A stretch of DNA of 64,000 nt. It comes from Nocardioidaceae bacterium (GTDB lineage Bacteria > Actinomycetota > Actinomycetes > Propionibacteriales > Nocardioidaceae). The notes under the pieces were generated by a model. That model saw only the letters and a list, made by a program, of their open reading frames with translations, did no database searches and was not told the origin of the DNA. Below are positions 34,483 through 42,483 of the stretch, one piece after another (positions within the stretch are counted from its first letter, which is position 1; each line of letters opens with the position of its first letter). The stretch covers positions 16,173 through 80,172 of the forward strand of contig JACJWW010000010.1 of NCBI GenBank assembly GCA_020636935.1. The letters are read 5' to 3'. Position numbers and translations under genes: made by a program.

Positions 34483-35544
34483 ATGAATGGCGCAACCTAC
34501 GAGGCTGCTGGCGTATCGATCGAGGCTGGCGACAAGGCCGTTGAGCTGATGAAGGTCTGGATCGACAAGGCCAAACGGCCCGAGATGATCGGGGGTATCG
34601 GGGGCTTTGCCGGGCTATTTGATGCCAGCGCCCTGAAGAATTACCAGCGCCCGCTGTTGGCCAGTTCTGCAGATGGTGTGGGTACCAAGGTGGCGATTGC
34701 CCAGGCCCTGGACAAGCACGACACGATCGGCTTTGACCTGGTCGGGATGCTGGTTGATGACCTGGTGGTGTGTGGTGCCGAACCCTTGTTCCTGACCGAC
34801 TACATCGCCACCGGACGCGTCGTACCGGAGCGGATCGCGGCGATCGTCAAGGGCATCGCTGAGGCCTGTGTGGCGGCTGGCTGTGCGTTGATTGGTGGCG
34901 AGACAGCTGAGCACCCCGGACTCCTTGAGCCAGATGAGTACGACGTTGCCGGCTCGACCACCGGAGTGGTTGAGGCCACTCAAGTGCTGGGGCCGGGGCG
35001 AGTCCGCCCGGGTGACGTCGTGATCGCGATGGCTTCGAGCGGACTCCACTCCAATGGCTACTCCTTGGTGCGTCACGTCTTGCTCAACGCTGCTCAGATG
35101 AGCCTTGATGCCCATGTCGACGAGTTGGGTCGCACTTTGGGTGAGGAGCTCCTTGAGCCAACGCTGATCTACGCCAAGCCCTGTCTCGACCTGGCCAGAC
35201 AAACCCAGACCCATGCCATGTCTCACATCACGGGCGGAGGCCTGGCTGCCAATCTCGAGCGCGTGATGCCCGTCGAGCTGACGGCGACCATCGACCGGTC
35301 GACCTGGCAGTTGCCGCCGGTCTTCGACCTCGTACGCCGCACCGGCGATGTCGCTACTGCCGACCTGGAGGCCACCCTCAACTGTGGGGTTGGCATGGTG
35401 GCCCTGACCGACCAGGCAGATGCTGACAGGGCGGTCGAGACGCTGGCGAGTCATGGGGTGCGCGCTTGGGTGGCTGGCGAGGTGGCCACTGCGGCTGCTG
35501 AAGACGGCGGCAAGGTGCGTTTGGTTGGCTCCCACGCTGGTTGA
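34483..35544 (+). CDS. purM: AIR synthase (phosphoribosylformylglycinamidine cyclo-ligase)
   Basis: 353 residues. It cyclises FGAM to AIR with ATP. Family motifs: MIGGIGGFAGLFD, SADGVGTKVAIAQ, DLVGMLVDDLVVCGAEPLFLTDYIA, ALIGGETAEHPG, ASSGLHSNGYSLVR and HITGGGLAANLERV. GGAGA seven bases upstream picks ATG 34483; GTG 34465 directly after the purF stop is the alternative. Leucine codon preference changes part way along the gene (see findings). Confidence 0.96.
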   Translation: MNGATYEAAGVSIEAGDKAVELMKVWIDKAKRPEMIGGIGGFAGLFDASALKNYQRPLLASSADGVGTKVAIAQALDKHDTIGFDLVGMLVDDLVVCGAEPLFLTDYIATGRVVPERIAAIVKGIAEACVAAGCALIGGETAEHPGLLEPDEYDVAGSTTGVVEATQVLGPGRVRPGDVVIAMASSGLHSNGYSLVRHVLLNAAQMSLDAHVDELGRTLGEELLEPTLIYAKPCLDLARQTQTHAMSHITGGGLAANLERVMPVELTATIDRSTWQLPPVFDLVRRTGDVATADLEATLNCGVGMVALTDQADADRAVETLASHGVRAWVAGEVATAAAEDGGKVRLVGSHAG

Positions 35545-35722
35545 GTGGGTGCCTAGGGGGCGTGGCCCGCATGGGGCGCCGCTTTTAGACACACCGGCAT
35601 CGGCAAAATGCCGACCTGAGTGTCGCCAAGTTGTTCGACCGGTTAGAGTTGTCCTCACGAACAGTTGACTACCGACCGGCAGCCATAGAGCGCCGGCCAG
35701 ACGTGCGAGGGGGTCGACCCAT

Positions 35723-35905
35723 ATGGGGCGCGGCCGTGCAAAGGCGAAGCAGACCAAGGTTGCCCGCGATCTGAAGTACCGCAGTCACGATACGGACTTC
35801 AATGCGCTGGCTAGAGAGCTCCACGGAGATGATGTCCAAGGTGACGTCGATCCCGAGGAGTTGGACAAATGGGCGGATTACGCTGATCCGCCCAATCAAG
35901 ACTGA
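35723..35905 (+). CDS. DUF3073 family protein
   Basis: A 60-residue basic-then-acidic small protein: GRGRAKAKQTKVARDLKYRSHDTDFNALARELHG is the conserved DUF3073 opening, followed by an acidic end. It is found downstream of purM across Actinobacteria (Rv0810c), matching its place here. Function unknown; its basic N-terminus suggests nucleic-acid contact. The 178-base gap behind purM holds no other gene. Confidence 0.9.
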   Translation: MGRGRAKAKQTKVARDLKYRSHDTDFNALARELHGDDVQGDVDPEELDKWADYADPPNQD

Positions 35906-36187
35906 TCGGCTCCTTCGCAGCCCTTCCCTTGAGGGTGCCACACCCGAGATCCACGTCGTGTCAGTAAATTCTTGACCACAAATGCGCGTTAGTCTCGTAT
36001 TTGCCCGATTTTTCTGATACACATGGTTTCGTAACTTCTGAACGAATAGCAAGCATTGTCCGAGTGGTCTAGGGCGCAACTGTCAATAATCCACAAGATG
36101 GACATTTCAGGTTTGCTGCTCGTTGACGAAGTGGCAAGATGCTTCTCACTGGGGAAACCAGGGGGAAGTTCCCGAAGTAGCACGAGG

Positions 36188-36415
36188 ATGAAGGTGATTG
36201 CAGTGGTTTCGCGACCGACTGAATCAGAAGCACTGTTGACTCCGGCAGAAGTTGCCGCGATGTTCCGAGTAGATCCCAAGACGGTGACTCGCTGGGCCAA
36301 GGCCGGCAAGTTGAGCGCGATCCGCACGCTCGGTGGCCACCGCCGCTATCGCGAGTCTGAAGTCAAGGAGCTCTTGGGAGACATCATTCCCTCCCAACGC
36401 ATGTCTGACGACTGA
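36188..36415 (+). CDS. bldC: BldC-like MerR-type transcriptional regulator
   Basis: 75 residues, almost entirely a winged helix-turn-helix: LLTPAEVAAMFRVDPKTVTRWAKAGKLSAIRTLGGHRRYRESEVKELL, near the BldC sequence of Streptomyces, where it binds DNA cooperatively and controls development. The family member has no effector domain. ATG 36188 is chosen from BldC length; the frame is open upstream without similarity, and GTG 36203 is possible. 35906-36187 has no gene; TTGACC near 35974 may be a promoter element. Confidence 0.93.
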   Translation: MKVIAVVSRPTESEALLTPAEVAAMFRVDPKTVTRWAKAGKLSAIRTLGGHRRYRESEVKELLGDIIPSQRMSDD

Positions 36416-36487
36416 TCGCGACCCAAACTGGGTTTGGCTCCCGACCAGGTGACCTCCGGCTAGGGGCAGCCCACAAACACGACTGAG

Positions 36488-36522
36488 ACAACCCGGTCTC
36501 GCCGATGGCGCGGCCGGGTTGT
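36488..36522 (+). terminator. Hairpin after bldC
   Basis: Arms ACAACCCGG (36488-36496) and CCGGGTTGT (36514-36522) around a 17-base loop, followed by GTTGTCC. Likely bldC terminator; no T-run. Confidence 0.55.
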
Positions 36523-36579
36523 GTTGTCCGTGAATACGCTGCCCACGGGGACTCTTTGGCCCCCTGATAGACAAGACCA

Positions 36580-37053
36580 ATGAGCAGTCTGCGACAGCGC
36601 CCCAAGTTTCTGGAAACCAACACCTTCCACACGGCGATGAAGCAATTGTCGAGGGCCCACGTGGGCCTTTATCGGCGTACTCGAGGCAAGTTGGGGGCCA
36701 CGATGCCCGTCTCCGCGCGACTGTGGCTCCCCGTTTGCCTGTTGACTCACGCAGGCCGCAAATCCGGGATTCCTCGAGTGACGCCACTGCTGTTCATGCC
36801 CGACGCAGAGCGCGTCGTACTCTTTGCAGCCCAAGGGGGCTTGCCGCAGCATCCGCAGTGGTATCTCAACCTCAAAGCCGATCCTGACTGCACGATCCAG
36901 GTCGGGTCGCAAGTCCGGCGTTTGAAGGCGCGGACGGCATCGGCTGCAGAGCGGGAGGCCTTGTGGCCACGGATGAAGCAGCACTATCCGGGTTGGGGCG
37001 CCTATCAGTCTTGGTGCGAGCGAGAGATCCCGGTGGTGATCTGCGAGCCGTGA
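36580..37053 (+). CDS. Deazaflavin (F420)-dependent nitroreductase family protein
   Basis: 157 residues of the Ddn/FDOR split-barrel family. HAGRKSGIPRVTPLLFM, VVLFAAQGGLPQHPQWYLNLKADPDCTIQVG and REALWPRMKQHYPGWGAYQ match the family and its cofactor pocket. Members use F420H2 to reduce quinones or nitro compounds; whether this organism makes F420 is not visible in the window. It starts at ATG 36580 and stands alone ahead of the tRNA cluster. Confidence 0.87.
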   Translation: MSSLRQRPKFLETNTFHTAMKQLSRAHVGLYRRTRGKLGATMPVSARLWLPVCLLTHAGRKSGIPRVTPLLFMPDAERVVLFAAQGGLPQHPQWYLNLKADPDCTIQVGSQVRRLKARTASAAEREALWPRMKQHYPGWGAYQSWCEREIPVVICEP

Positions 37054-37105
37054 TCGGCGTACGTCGGGCCGCTGCCCGCTGACTGGATGCCACCCAGATG
37101 ACAAA

Positions 37106-37130
37106 CGCCCCGCCTGAGTGAGACGGGGCG
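37106..37130 (-). terminator. Terminator of the tRNA Glu-Asp-Phe cluster
   Basis: CGCCCCG (37106-37112) and CGGGGCG (37124-37130) form a 7-bp GC stem. On the minus strand it is followed by TTTGTC, and lies 26 bases past tRNA-Phe. Confidence 0.65.
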
Positions 37131-37155
37131 CTGCCCAGGTCAAGCCTGGGAGTGG

Positions 37156-37229
37156 TGGGCAGGGGCGGGGTCGAACCGCCGACCTTCCACTTTTCAGGCG
37201 GACGCTCGTACCAACTGAGCTACCTGCCC
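37156..37229 (-). tRNA. tRNA-Phe (GAA)
   Basis: 74 bases without CCA. The acceptor stem GGGCAGG pairs with CCTGCCC, the anticodon loop is CTGAAAA (GAA), and the T-arm is GGCGG-TTCGACC-CCGCC. Last of the three tRNAs transcribed from the minus strand; a CTGAGGT/ACCTCAG hairpin lies between it and tRNA-Asp. Confidence 0.96.
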
Positions 37230-37250
37230 ACTGAGGTGGTGAAACCTCAG

Positions 37251-37324
37251 CGACCCCGACGGGACTCGAACCCGCGACCTCCGCCGTGACAGGGCGGCGC
37301 GCTAACCAACTGCGCCACGGGGCC
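37251..37324 (-). tRNA. tRNA-Asp (GTC)
   Basis: Acceptor GGCCCCG pairs with CGGGGTC (one G-T pair) with discriminator G. The anticodon loop is CTGTCAC (GTC). T-loop TTCGAGT is normal. Middle gene of the Glu-Asp-Phe cluster. Confidence 0.96.
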
Positions 37325-37391
37325 TGGCTTTGACTCACGTTTTTGTGAGCCACGGAATGGTATCCCACTGCTGGGCTACTGCACCAATCCG

Positions 37392-37464
37392 CACCCCCAA
37401 CGGGATTCGAACCCGTGCTACCGCCGTGAAAGGGCGGCGTCCTAGGCCACTAGACGATGGGGGC
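37392..37464 (-). tRNA. tRNA-Glu (TTC)
   Basis: 73 bases. Acceptor GCCCCCA pairs with TGGGGGT, discriminator G; anticodon loop CTTTCAC (TTC). First of the cluster to be transcribed. The 67-base spacer to tRNA-Asp has a short CTCAC/GTGAG hairpin. Confidence 0.96.
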
Positions 37465-37566
37465 CTGTCGCTGTTGCGACTGCACAATCATAGGGGTTGA
37501 GCCACCTTCCACAAATCTGGGGGCTAGGCTCTGGCCCACGCCCAGCGACGCGGAGGACTGCCAAAG

Positions 37567-38253
37567 ATGTCTGGACTGCCCGGCCCAGGCCCGCAAAAGC
37601 CCAACACGACGCCGTACGTCGTGCTCGCCGTTGTTGCCTCGCTGCTGCTGGGCGTTGCGATGTTGGGCGTCATCGGTGTGGTCACCTGGAGGAGTCTTAG
37701 CGATGACCCCTCTTTGACTCCAGAGCCTGCCCCGACGCCGACCACGCTCTCTGCCCCGGCGGAGCCGTCCCCTACGACTGGGGTTGGCGACCCGAGGCTG
37801 CGTCGCAACGATCAAGCCAACTACGCGGCATGGGTCAGCCCGACAGGCAACATCTCCTGTGTGATTGACCATGCCGAGGCTTGGTGTTGGGCCGAACAGC
37901 ACACTTGGAGCATCCCGGCCCAGGATTGTGACGCCGACTGGGGAGATTCAGTGGTCCTGTGGGAGGGCGGAGCGAACTATGGCTGCCGGGGCGACCCGAC
38001 TTGCATCTCGGCGATCCCAGGACAACCCGACCCCTGCGGTCTCGGCGAGGTCCGCGATGGCCTGTGGTGGGCCCGACCCTCAGATCCGGTCGCCTTCTCG
38101 CAAGGTCAGCTGGGCAACAAGGCGCTGCCCTATGGCAACAGCATCCAGATCCGTGATCTGAGATGTGACAGCCGCAAGACCGGCATGCACTGCACCCATC
38201 TGCTCACTGGCAGAGGCTTCATGATCAGCCGAGACAAGTTGGTCTTGCGCTGA
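37567..38253 (+). CDS. Membrane-anchored extracytoplasmic protein, unknown
   Basis: 228 residues. A short Pro-rich cytoplasmic start leads into one membrane helix (YVVLAVVASLLLGVAMLGVIGVV, about residues 17-39), then a Pro/Thr linker and an external domain with nine cysteines. WVSPTGNISCVID and the even Cys spacing resemble DUF6636-type external domains, but I am not certain. It could be a ligand-binding or wall-associated protein. ATG 37567; it lies alone next to a convergent methyltransferase. Confidence 0.65.
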   Translation: MSGLPGPGPQKPNTTPYVVLAVVASLLLGVAMLGVIGVVTWRSLSDDPSLTPEPAPTPTTLSAPAEPSPTTGVGDPRLRRNDQANYAAWVSPTGNISCVIDHAEAWCWAEQHTWSIPAQDCDADWGDSVVLWEGGANYGCRGDPTCISAIPGQPDPCGLGEVRDGLWWARPSDPVAFSQGQLGNKALPYGNSIQIRDLRCDSRKTGMHCTHLLTGRGFMISRDKLVLR

Positions 38254-38268
38254 GTCAGGCGATGAGAT

Positions 38269-38871
38269 CTACCCGATCCATCGGGCGCGGAGTACGACAT
38301 CTTCGTGGTGATGGGCGCCAGCGCCGCCGCTGACTTCGCGCTCCCGCCGCTCGTGCACGTCCACCGCCCAGCCCGGCCCCAGGTCGGCTGCGACCTCATC
38401 TACGGTGAGATAGTCGTCTGGGTCGAAGCCGTGGGCCTTGGCGTGCTCGGGGTCAAACTCCGCGTGGTGTACGACGAGCAGGGTGCCGCCTGGCGCTACG
38501 GCCTCTAGGAGCCGGGCCAGGCCCTGGCCTTCCTTGCGGATGGGCAGATAGCTGGCTGCCACAAGATCGAAGGATTCACCCTCAAGTTGGTCGATGCTGG
38601 ACTCTCGCCAGTTGACGTTGACGCCAGCGCCGTCCGCAGCCTTCCTGGCCCGATCAAGAGCGACCTTGGAAATGTCGATCGCGGTGACCTGCCAGCCCTG
38701 CTGGGCAAGCCAGATCGCATCGGCGCCCTCACCGCAGCCGACTTCGAGCGCCGTACCAGGGTGCAGTGAGGTGACTTCGGCTACCAGAGCTTGGTTTGGA
38801 TTGCCGCTCCAGATCTGCGACTCCTCGTCGTAGCGAGAGTCCCAGTCTTGCGGTGAATGATCGTTAGGCAC
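38269..38871 (-). CDS. Class I SAM-dependent methyltransferase
   Basis: 200 residues. SAM-binding motif I is ALEVGCGEGADAIWLAQQGW, followed by VTAIDISKVALDRA and FDLVAASYLP, with a post-core RLLEAVAPGGTLLVV. Small soluble enzyme, substrate unknown; the WSGNPNQAL and TDEVAADLGPGW-like region suggest the tellurite-resistance/thiopurine-like group. Start GTG 38871 is chosen because the frame beyond it runs into a tandem repeat and the neighbouring desaturase gene. Confidence 0.82.
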   Translation of the reverse strand: MPNDHSPQDWDSRYDEESQIWSGNPNQALVAEVTSLHPGTALEVGCGEGADAIWLAQQGWQVTAIDISKVALDRARKAADGAGVNVNWRESSIDQLEGESFDLVAASYLPIRKEGQGLARLLEAVAPGGTLLVVHHAEFDPEHAKAHGFDPDDYLTVDEVAADLGPGWAVDVHERREREVSGGAGAHHHEDVVLRARWIG

Positions 38872-38895
38872 CTGCACAGGGTCGCACACTGCCCC

Positions 38896-38967
38896 AGCCC
38901 TGCACCTCAGCCAAGCCCTGCACCTCAGCCAAGCCCTGCACCTCAGCCAAGCCCTGCACTTCAGCCA
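38896..38967. repeat. 18-bp tandem repeat, four copies
   Basis: AGCCCTGCACCTCAGCCA occurs four times in a row (38896, 38914, 38932, 38950; the last with one change). It occupies the gap between methyltransferase and desaturase and covers the desaturase stop codon. Eighteen bases equals six codons, and any copy-number change would keep the frame. Confidence 0.92.
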
Positions 38968-40127
38968 AGCACAGCAGCAGGAGCGAGTACGACGAGTGGC
39001 GCGGTGGGCGTGGAGCCTTCGGGCGTCTTGTTGGCGCCGAAGAAGTCGTTGGGCAGCGAGAGGCGGATGATCTTGCGCCACGCGGAGTACACCTGCTTGG
39101 GCAGCGATCCCGACACATAGGCGAGGTCGTATTTCTCGAACAGTTCGCGCACTCGGGGGGCGATCTCGCCGTACCTGTTGCTGGGCAGATCGGGGAAGAG
39201 ATGGTGCTCGATCTGGTGGGAGAGGTTGCCGGTCATGATGTGCATCAGGGGCGGGCCGTCGATATTGGCCGAGCCCAGCATCTGGCGCACATACCACTCG
39301 TCTTTGGTCTCGCCTTCGATCGAGTCGGTCTCGAAGGTCTCCACACCCTCGGGGAAATGGCCGCACATGATCACTGCATGTGACCACACATTGCGGATCA
39401 CATTGGCGGTGAAGTTGGCGGTCAGCGTCGACTTTGCTGAAGGCCCAGACATCAAGGGGTGTACGACGTAGTCCTTGGTCACCTGACGCCCCACCTTGCG
39501 CAGGGCTCCCTTCACGCGCCGCTTGAAGGCCCCGTCGATCTTCTTGCCGGTGCGCATGTATTGACCCATGTCGAGGTCGTAGAGCGTTATGCCATATTCG
39601 AAGAAGAGCGCATTGAGGAGGTTTTCAAAGGGCTGCAGCAGGTGTCGGGGTTGCCAAGGCTGGTCTTCGTCGACGCGCATGATCCCGTAGCCAAGGTCGT
39701 TGTCTTTGCCGATGACATTTGTGTAGGTGTGGTGCATGTCGTTGTGGGTGCGCTTCCACTGCTCGGCAGGGGAGGCGTGATCCCACTCCCAAGTGCTGGA
39801 ATGGATCTTGGGGTCGCGCATCCAGTCCCATTGACCATGCAAGACGTTGTGGCCGATCTCCATGTTTTCCAAGATCTTGGCCACTGCGAGCCCAGCTGTG
39901 CCGACCACCCACGCAGGTCGCCATTTGCTGAACAACAGCACAGCTCGGCTGCCCAACTCCAGGCTGCGCTGCACCTGGATCACCCGTCTGATGTACGCCG
40001 CATCGCGCGCTCCACGCGACTCCAAGACGTCGCGGCGGATCGCTTCGAGCTCCCGCCCGATTGCTTGGACGTCTTCGGAGCTGAGGTGTGCGATTTGGTT
40101 GTCTGCCTTGCGGCTGATTACGGTCAC
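38961..40127 (-). CDS. Membrane fatty-acid desaturase (second of pair)
   Basis: 388 residues, an acyl-lipid/acyl-CoA desaturase with a di-iron site. Histidine boxes are HNVLHGQWDW, HNDMHHTYTN and HQIEHHLFPDLPSNRY, the order seen in DesA3-type proteins. Several hydrophobic segments lie between. It overlaps the preceding desaturase by four bases (ATGA), so both are translated together. The two proteins share about the same length and all motifs but differ enough to suggest different positional or chain specificity. Electrons would come from the reductase upstream. Confidence 0.92.
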   Translation of the reverse strand: MTVISRKADNQIAHLSSEDVQAIGRELEAIRRDVLESRGARDAAYIRRVIQVQRSLELGSRAVLLFSKWRPAWVVGTAGLAVAKILENMEIGHNVLHGQWDWMRDPKIHSSTWEWDHASPAEQWKRTHNDMHHTYTNVIGKDNDLGYGIMRVDEDQPWQPRHLLQPFENLLNALFFEYGITLYDLDMGQYMRTGKKIDGAFKRRVKGALRKVGRQVTKDYVVHPLMSGPSAKSTLTANFTANVIRNVWSHAVIMCGHFPEGVETFETDSIEGETKDEWYVRQMLGSANIDGPPLMHIMTGNLSHQIEHHLFPDLPSNRYGEIAPRVRELFEKYDLAYVSGSLPKQVYSAWRKIIRLSLPNDFFGANKTPEGSTPTAPLVVLAPAAVLG

Positions 40128-41290
40128 GCGACGGCTTCAGCGGTCTGCGTGCGCTTGGGCATCGCAACGGGGGCAGGGGTCTTGTTGGTCATGCCCATGA
40201 AGTCGTTGGGCAGCGACAGGCGCACGATCTTGTGCCATGCGGAGTACACCTGCTTGGGCAGTGAACCAGTGACGTAGGGCAGGTCGTATTTGTCGAACAA
40301 TGCCTTTACCTGCACCGAGATCTCGGCATACCTGTTGCTGGGCAGGTCGGGGTAGAGGTGGTGCTCGATCTGGAAGGACAGGTTGCCGGTCATCAGGTGC
40401 ATCAGCTTGGAGCCATCGATGTTGGCCGAGCCGAGCATCTGGCGGATGTACCACTCGTCCTTGGTCTCGCCCTCGATCGACTTCTTCTCGAAGGTGGCCA
40501 CGCCTTCAGGGAAGTGACCGCACATGATCACCGAGTGGGTCCACAGATTGCGGACCAGGTTGGCGGTGAAGTTGGCGCTCATCGTGTGCAGAGCAGAGGG
40601 GCCGGACAACAACGGGTGGATCAGGTAGTCCTTCTTGGCCTGGCGCCCGATCTTGCGCAGCACCTGCTTGGCGCGGGCCCGGAACTCCGGATTGCTGCGG
40701 TGCTTCTTTTGCAGGTTGCGACCCAACTGCAGGTCATAGGCCGCGATGCCGTACTCAAAGAAGCAGGCGTTGATGAAATTCCACATCGGCTGGAAGAGGA
40801 AGAAGGGCGACCAGCGCTGGTCTTCGTCGACCCGCATGATGCCGTAGCCGAGATCGTTGTCTTTGCCGACGACGTTGGTGTAGGTGTGGTGCACTTCGTT
40901 GTGGGCGTGCTTCCACTGCTCGGATGGGGAGGCGTTGTCCCACTCCCAGGTGCGCGAGTGGATCTTGGGGTCGCGCATCCAGTCCCATTGCCCATGCATG
41001 ACGTTGTGGCCGATCTCCATGTTTTCCAAGATCTTGGCCAGCGACAGGCCGGCGGTGCCGACAAACCATGCCGGCGGGAAGAGCGAGAAGAGCAACACCG
41101 CACGCGAGCCGAGCTCAAGCTTGCGTTGTACGTCGATCACCTTGCGGATGTACGCCGCATCCGACTCGCCGCGGCTGTCGAGGATCTCCTGGCGGATCCG
41201 CTCGAGCTCGCTCCCGATTGCTTCGATGTCTTCGGGGGTGAGGTGAGCTACGGGATTGTCGGACTCGGCTTGCTTCTGGATGACGGTCAT
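40124..41290 (-). CDS. Membrane fatty-acid desaturase (first of pair)
   Basis: 388 residues, paralogue of the preceding. Histidine boxes HNVMHGQWDW, HNEVHHTYTN and FQIEHHLYPDLPSNRY are all intact. It would insert a double bond in an acyl chain at the membrane. It starts at ATG 41290 with a short gap to the reductase gene, and the three genes form one operon (reductase, desaturase, desaturase). Confidence 0.93.
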   Translation of the reverse strand: MTVIQKQAESDNPVAHLTPEDIEAIGSELERIRQEILDSRGESDAAYIRKVIDVQRKLELGSRAVLLFSLFPPAWFVGTAGLSLAKILENMEIGHNVMHGQWDWMRDPKIHSRTWEWDNASPSEQWKHAHNEVHHTYTNVVGKDNDLGYGIMRVDEDQRWSPFFLFQPMWNFINACFFEYGIAAYDLQLGRNLQKKHRSNPEFRARAKQVLRKIGRQAKKDYLIHPLLSGPSALHTMSANFTANLVRNLWTHSVIMCGHFPEGVATFEKKSIEGETKDEWYIRQMLGSANIDGSKLMHLMTGNLSFQIEHHLYPDLPSNRYAEISVQVKALFDKYDLPYVTGSLPKQVYSAWHKIVRLSLPNDFMGMTNKTPAPVAMPKRTQTAEAVA

Positions 41291-41316
41291 GGAGATTCCT
41301 TAAGGATGTGGCGTGG

Positions 41317-42396
41317 TTAGTGGTCGAATGTGCAGGCGCCGGCTGCGGCGTTGATGCAGGTCTGGACTCTTACGTTGTCGCTCTCGGTGACGCTGGTGAT
41401 CTCGCCATTGCGTAGGTCGCGCACGACGCCTTCCTTCAAGGGCAAGACACAGGTGAAACAGATGCCCATCCGGCAGCCGCTGGGCATCAACACGCCCGCT
41501 TCTTCGGCGGCTTCCATCAAGGTGGTGGCTCCATCGACATCGATGGTCACTCCGCTCTTGGCGAAGGTGACCGTGCCACCCTCTCCGGGCTCGACATAGG
41601 TGGCTCGGAATTTCTCCACCTGCAAGGGCACCTCTTTGGTGTCGTGGAAGGACTCCAAAGCGTCGAGCAGCCCGCCCGGCCCGCAGGCGTAGGTGGTGCG
41701 CTCGGCCAGGTCGGGCACGAGTTCGCCAAGGGCGTTGACGTCGAGGATGCCGTGCTGATCGTCGTACCTCGCGATCAGGCGGATCGCGCCGGCCTCGTCG
41801 AGCGAGCGCAGGTTGTCGATGAAGATCGACTCTGGCTGGCTGGGGGCCACGTGGACGACGACGATGTCGAAGTTGTCGCTGCGCTCGAGGCGGAGTACGC
41901 CGTCGTCGGTGACCGGGAAGAGATTGCGCAAGATGCCGATCACCGGGGTGATCCCTGAGCCGGCGGTGATAAAGGTGAAGCGGCCGCCTTCAGGGGGGAG
42001 TACGAAGTCGCCCGCGGCCTGCTCAAGGTGCACGAGGGTGCCTGGCTTGGTATGACGCACCAAGTGGTTGCTGACCAACCCGTCGGGGACAGCCTTGACT
42101 GTGACCGAGATCCGGCCGTCGCCGCGGGGGCCGTGGGTCAGTGAGTAGGGACGCCAGGTGCGGACGCCGTCGATGTCGACCCCGATGCGGACATATTGAC
42201 CGGGCACGTGGCCGGCCCAGTCGGCGCCGGCGCGGATCACGATCGTGGCCGCATCGGCGGTCTCCATGTGGATCTCTTCGATGCGCCCGCGCAGGTCAGC
42301 ACCCTTGCGCAGCGGGTCGAACATGTCGAAATAGTCGGCAGGCACCAATGGGGTGGCCAGCGCCTCTGCGACACGGGTCAGTCCTTCTCTAAGCAC
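41317..42396 (-). CDS. Ferredoxin reductase-type electron donor for the desaturases
   Basis: 359 residues, FAD and 2Fe-2S fusion resembling Rv3230c, the partner of DesA3. The FAD region has TWRPYSLTHGPRGDGRISVTVK, the NAD(P) region FITAGSGITPVIGILRNLF and TYACGPGGLLDALE, and the C-terminal ferredoxin MPSGCRMGICFTCVLPLKEGVVRDL with four cluster cysteines completed by VQTCINAAAG. It passes electrons from NAD(P)H to the desaturases. First gene of the operon, starting at ATG 42396. Confidence 0.92.
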   Translation of the reverse strand: MLREGLTRVAEALATPLVPADYFDMFDPLRKGADLRGRIEEIHMETADAATIVIRAGADWAGHVPGQYVRIGVDIDGVRTWRPYSLTHGPRGDGRISVTVKAVPDGLVSNHLVRHTKPGTLVHLEQAAGDFVLPPEGGRFTFITAGSGITPVIGILRNLFPVTDDGVLRLERSDNFDIVVVHVAPSQPESIFIDNLRSLDEAGAIRLIARYDDQHGILDVNALGELVPDLAERTTYACGPGGLLDALESFHDTKEVPLQVEKFRATYVEPGEGGTVTFAKSGVTIDVDGATTLMEAAEEAGVLMPSGCRMGICFTCVLPLKEGVVRDLRNGEITSVTESDNVRVQTCINAAAGACTFDH

Positions 42397-42483
42397 GCTC
42401 TCCAGTGTGCATGTCGAAAGGGGGTAAAATCATGACTCCAGCAGGTGAACTTTATATCGATCTTTGTTCGTAGGTGACAAAAC

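Noticed and set aside
37156..37464. Integration (att) site at the tRNA cluster
   Set aside because: No integrase, no phage gene and no duplicated tRNA end around either tRNA locus.
38896..38967. Possible CRISPR array
   Set aside because: The 18-bp units are directly joined with no spacers, and no cas genes are near.
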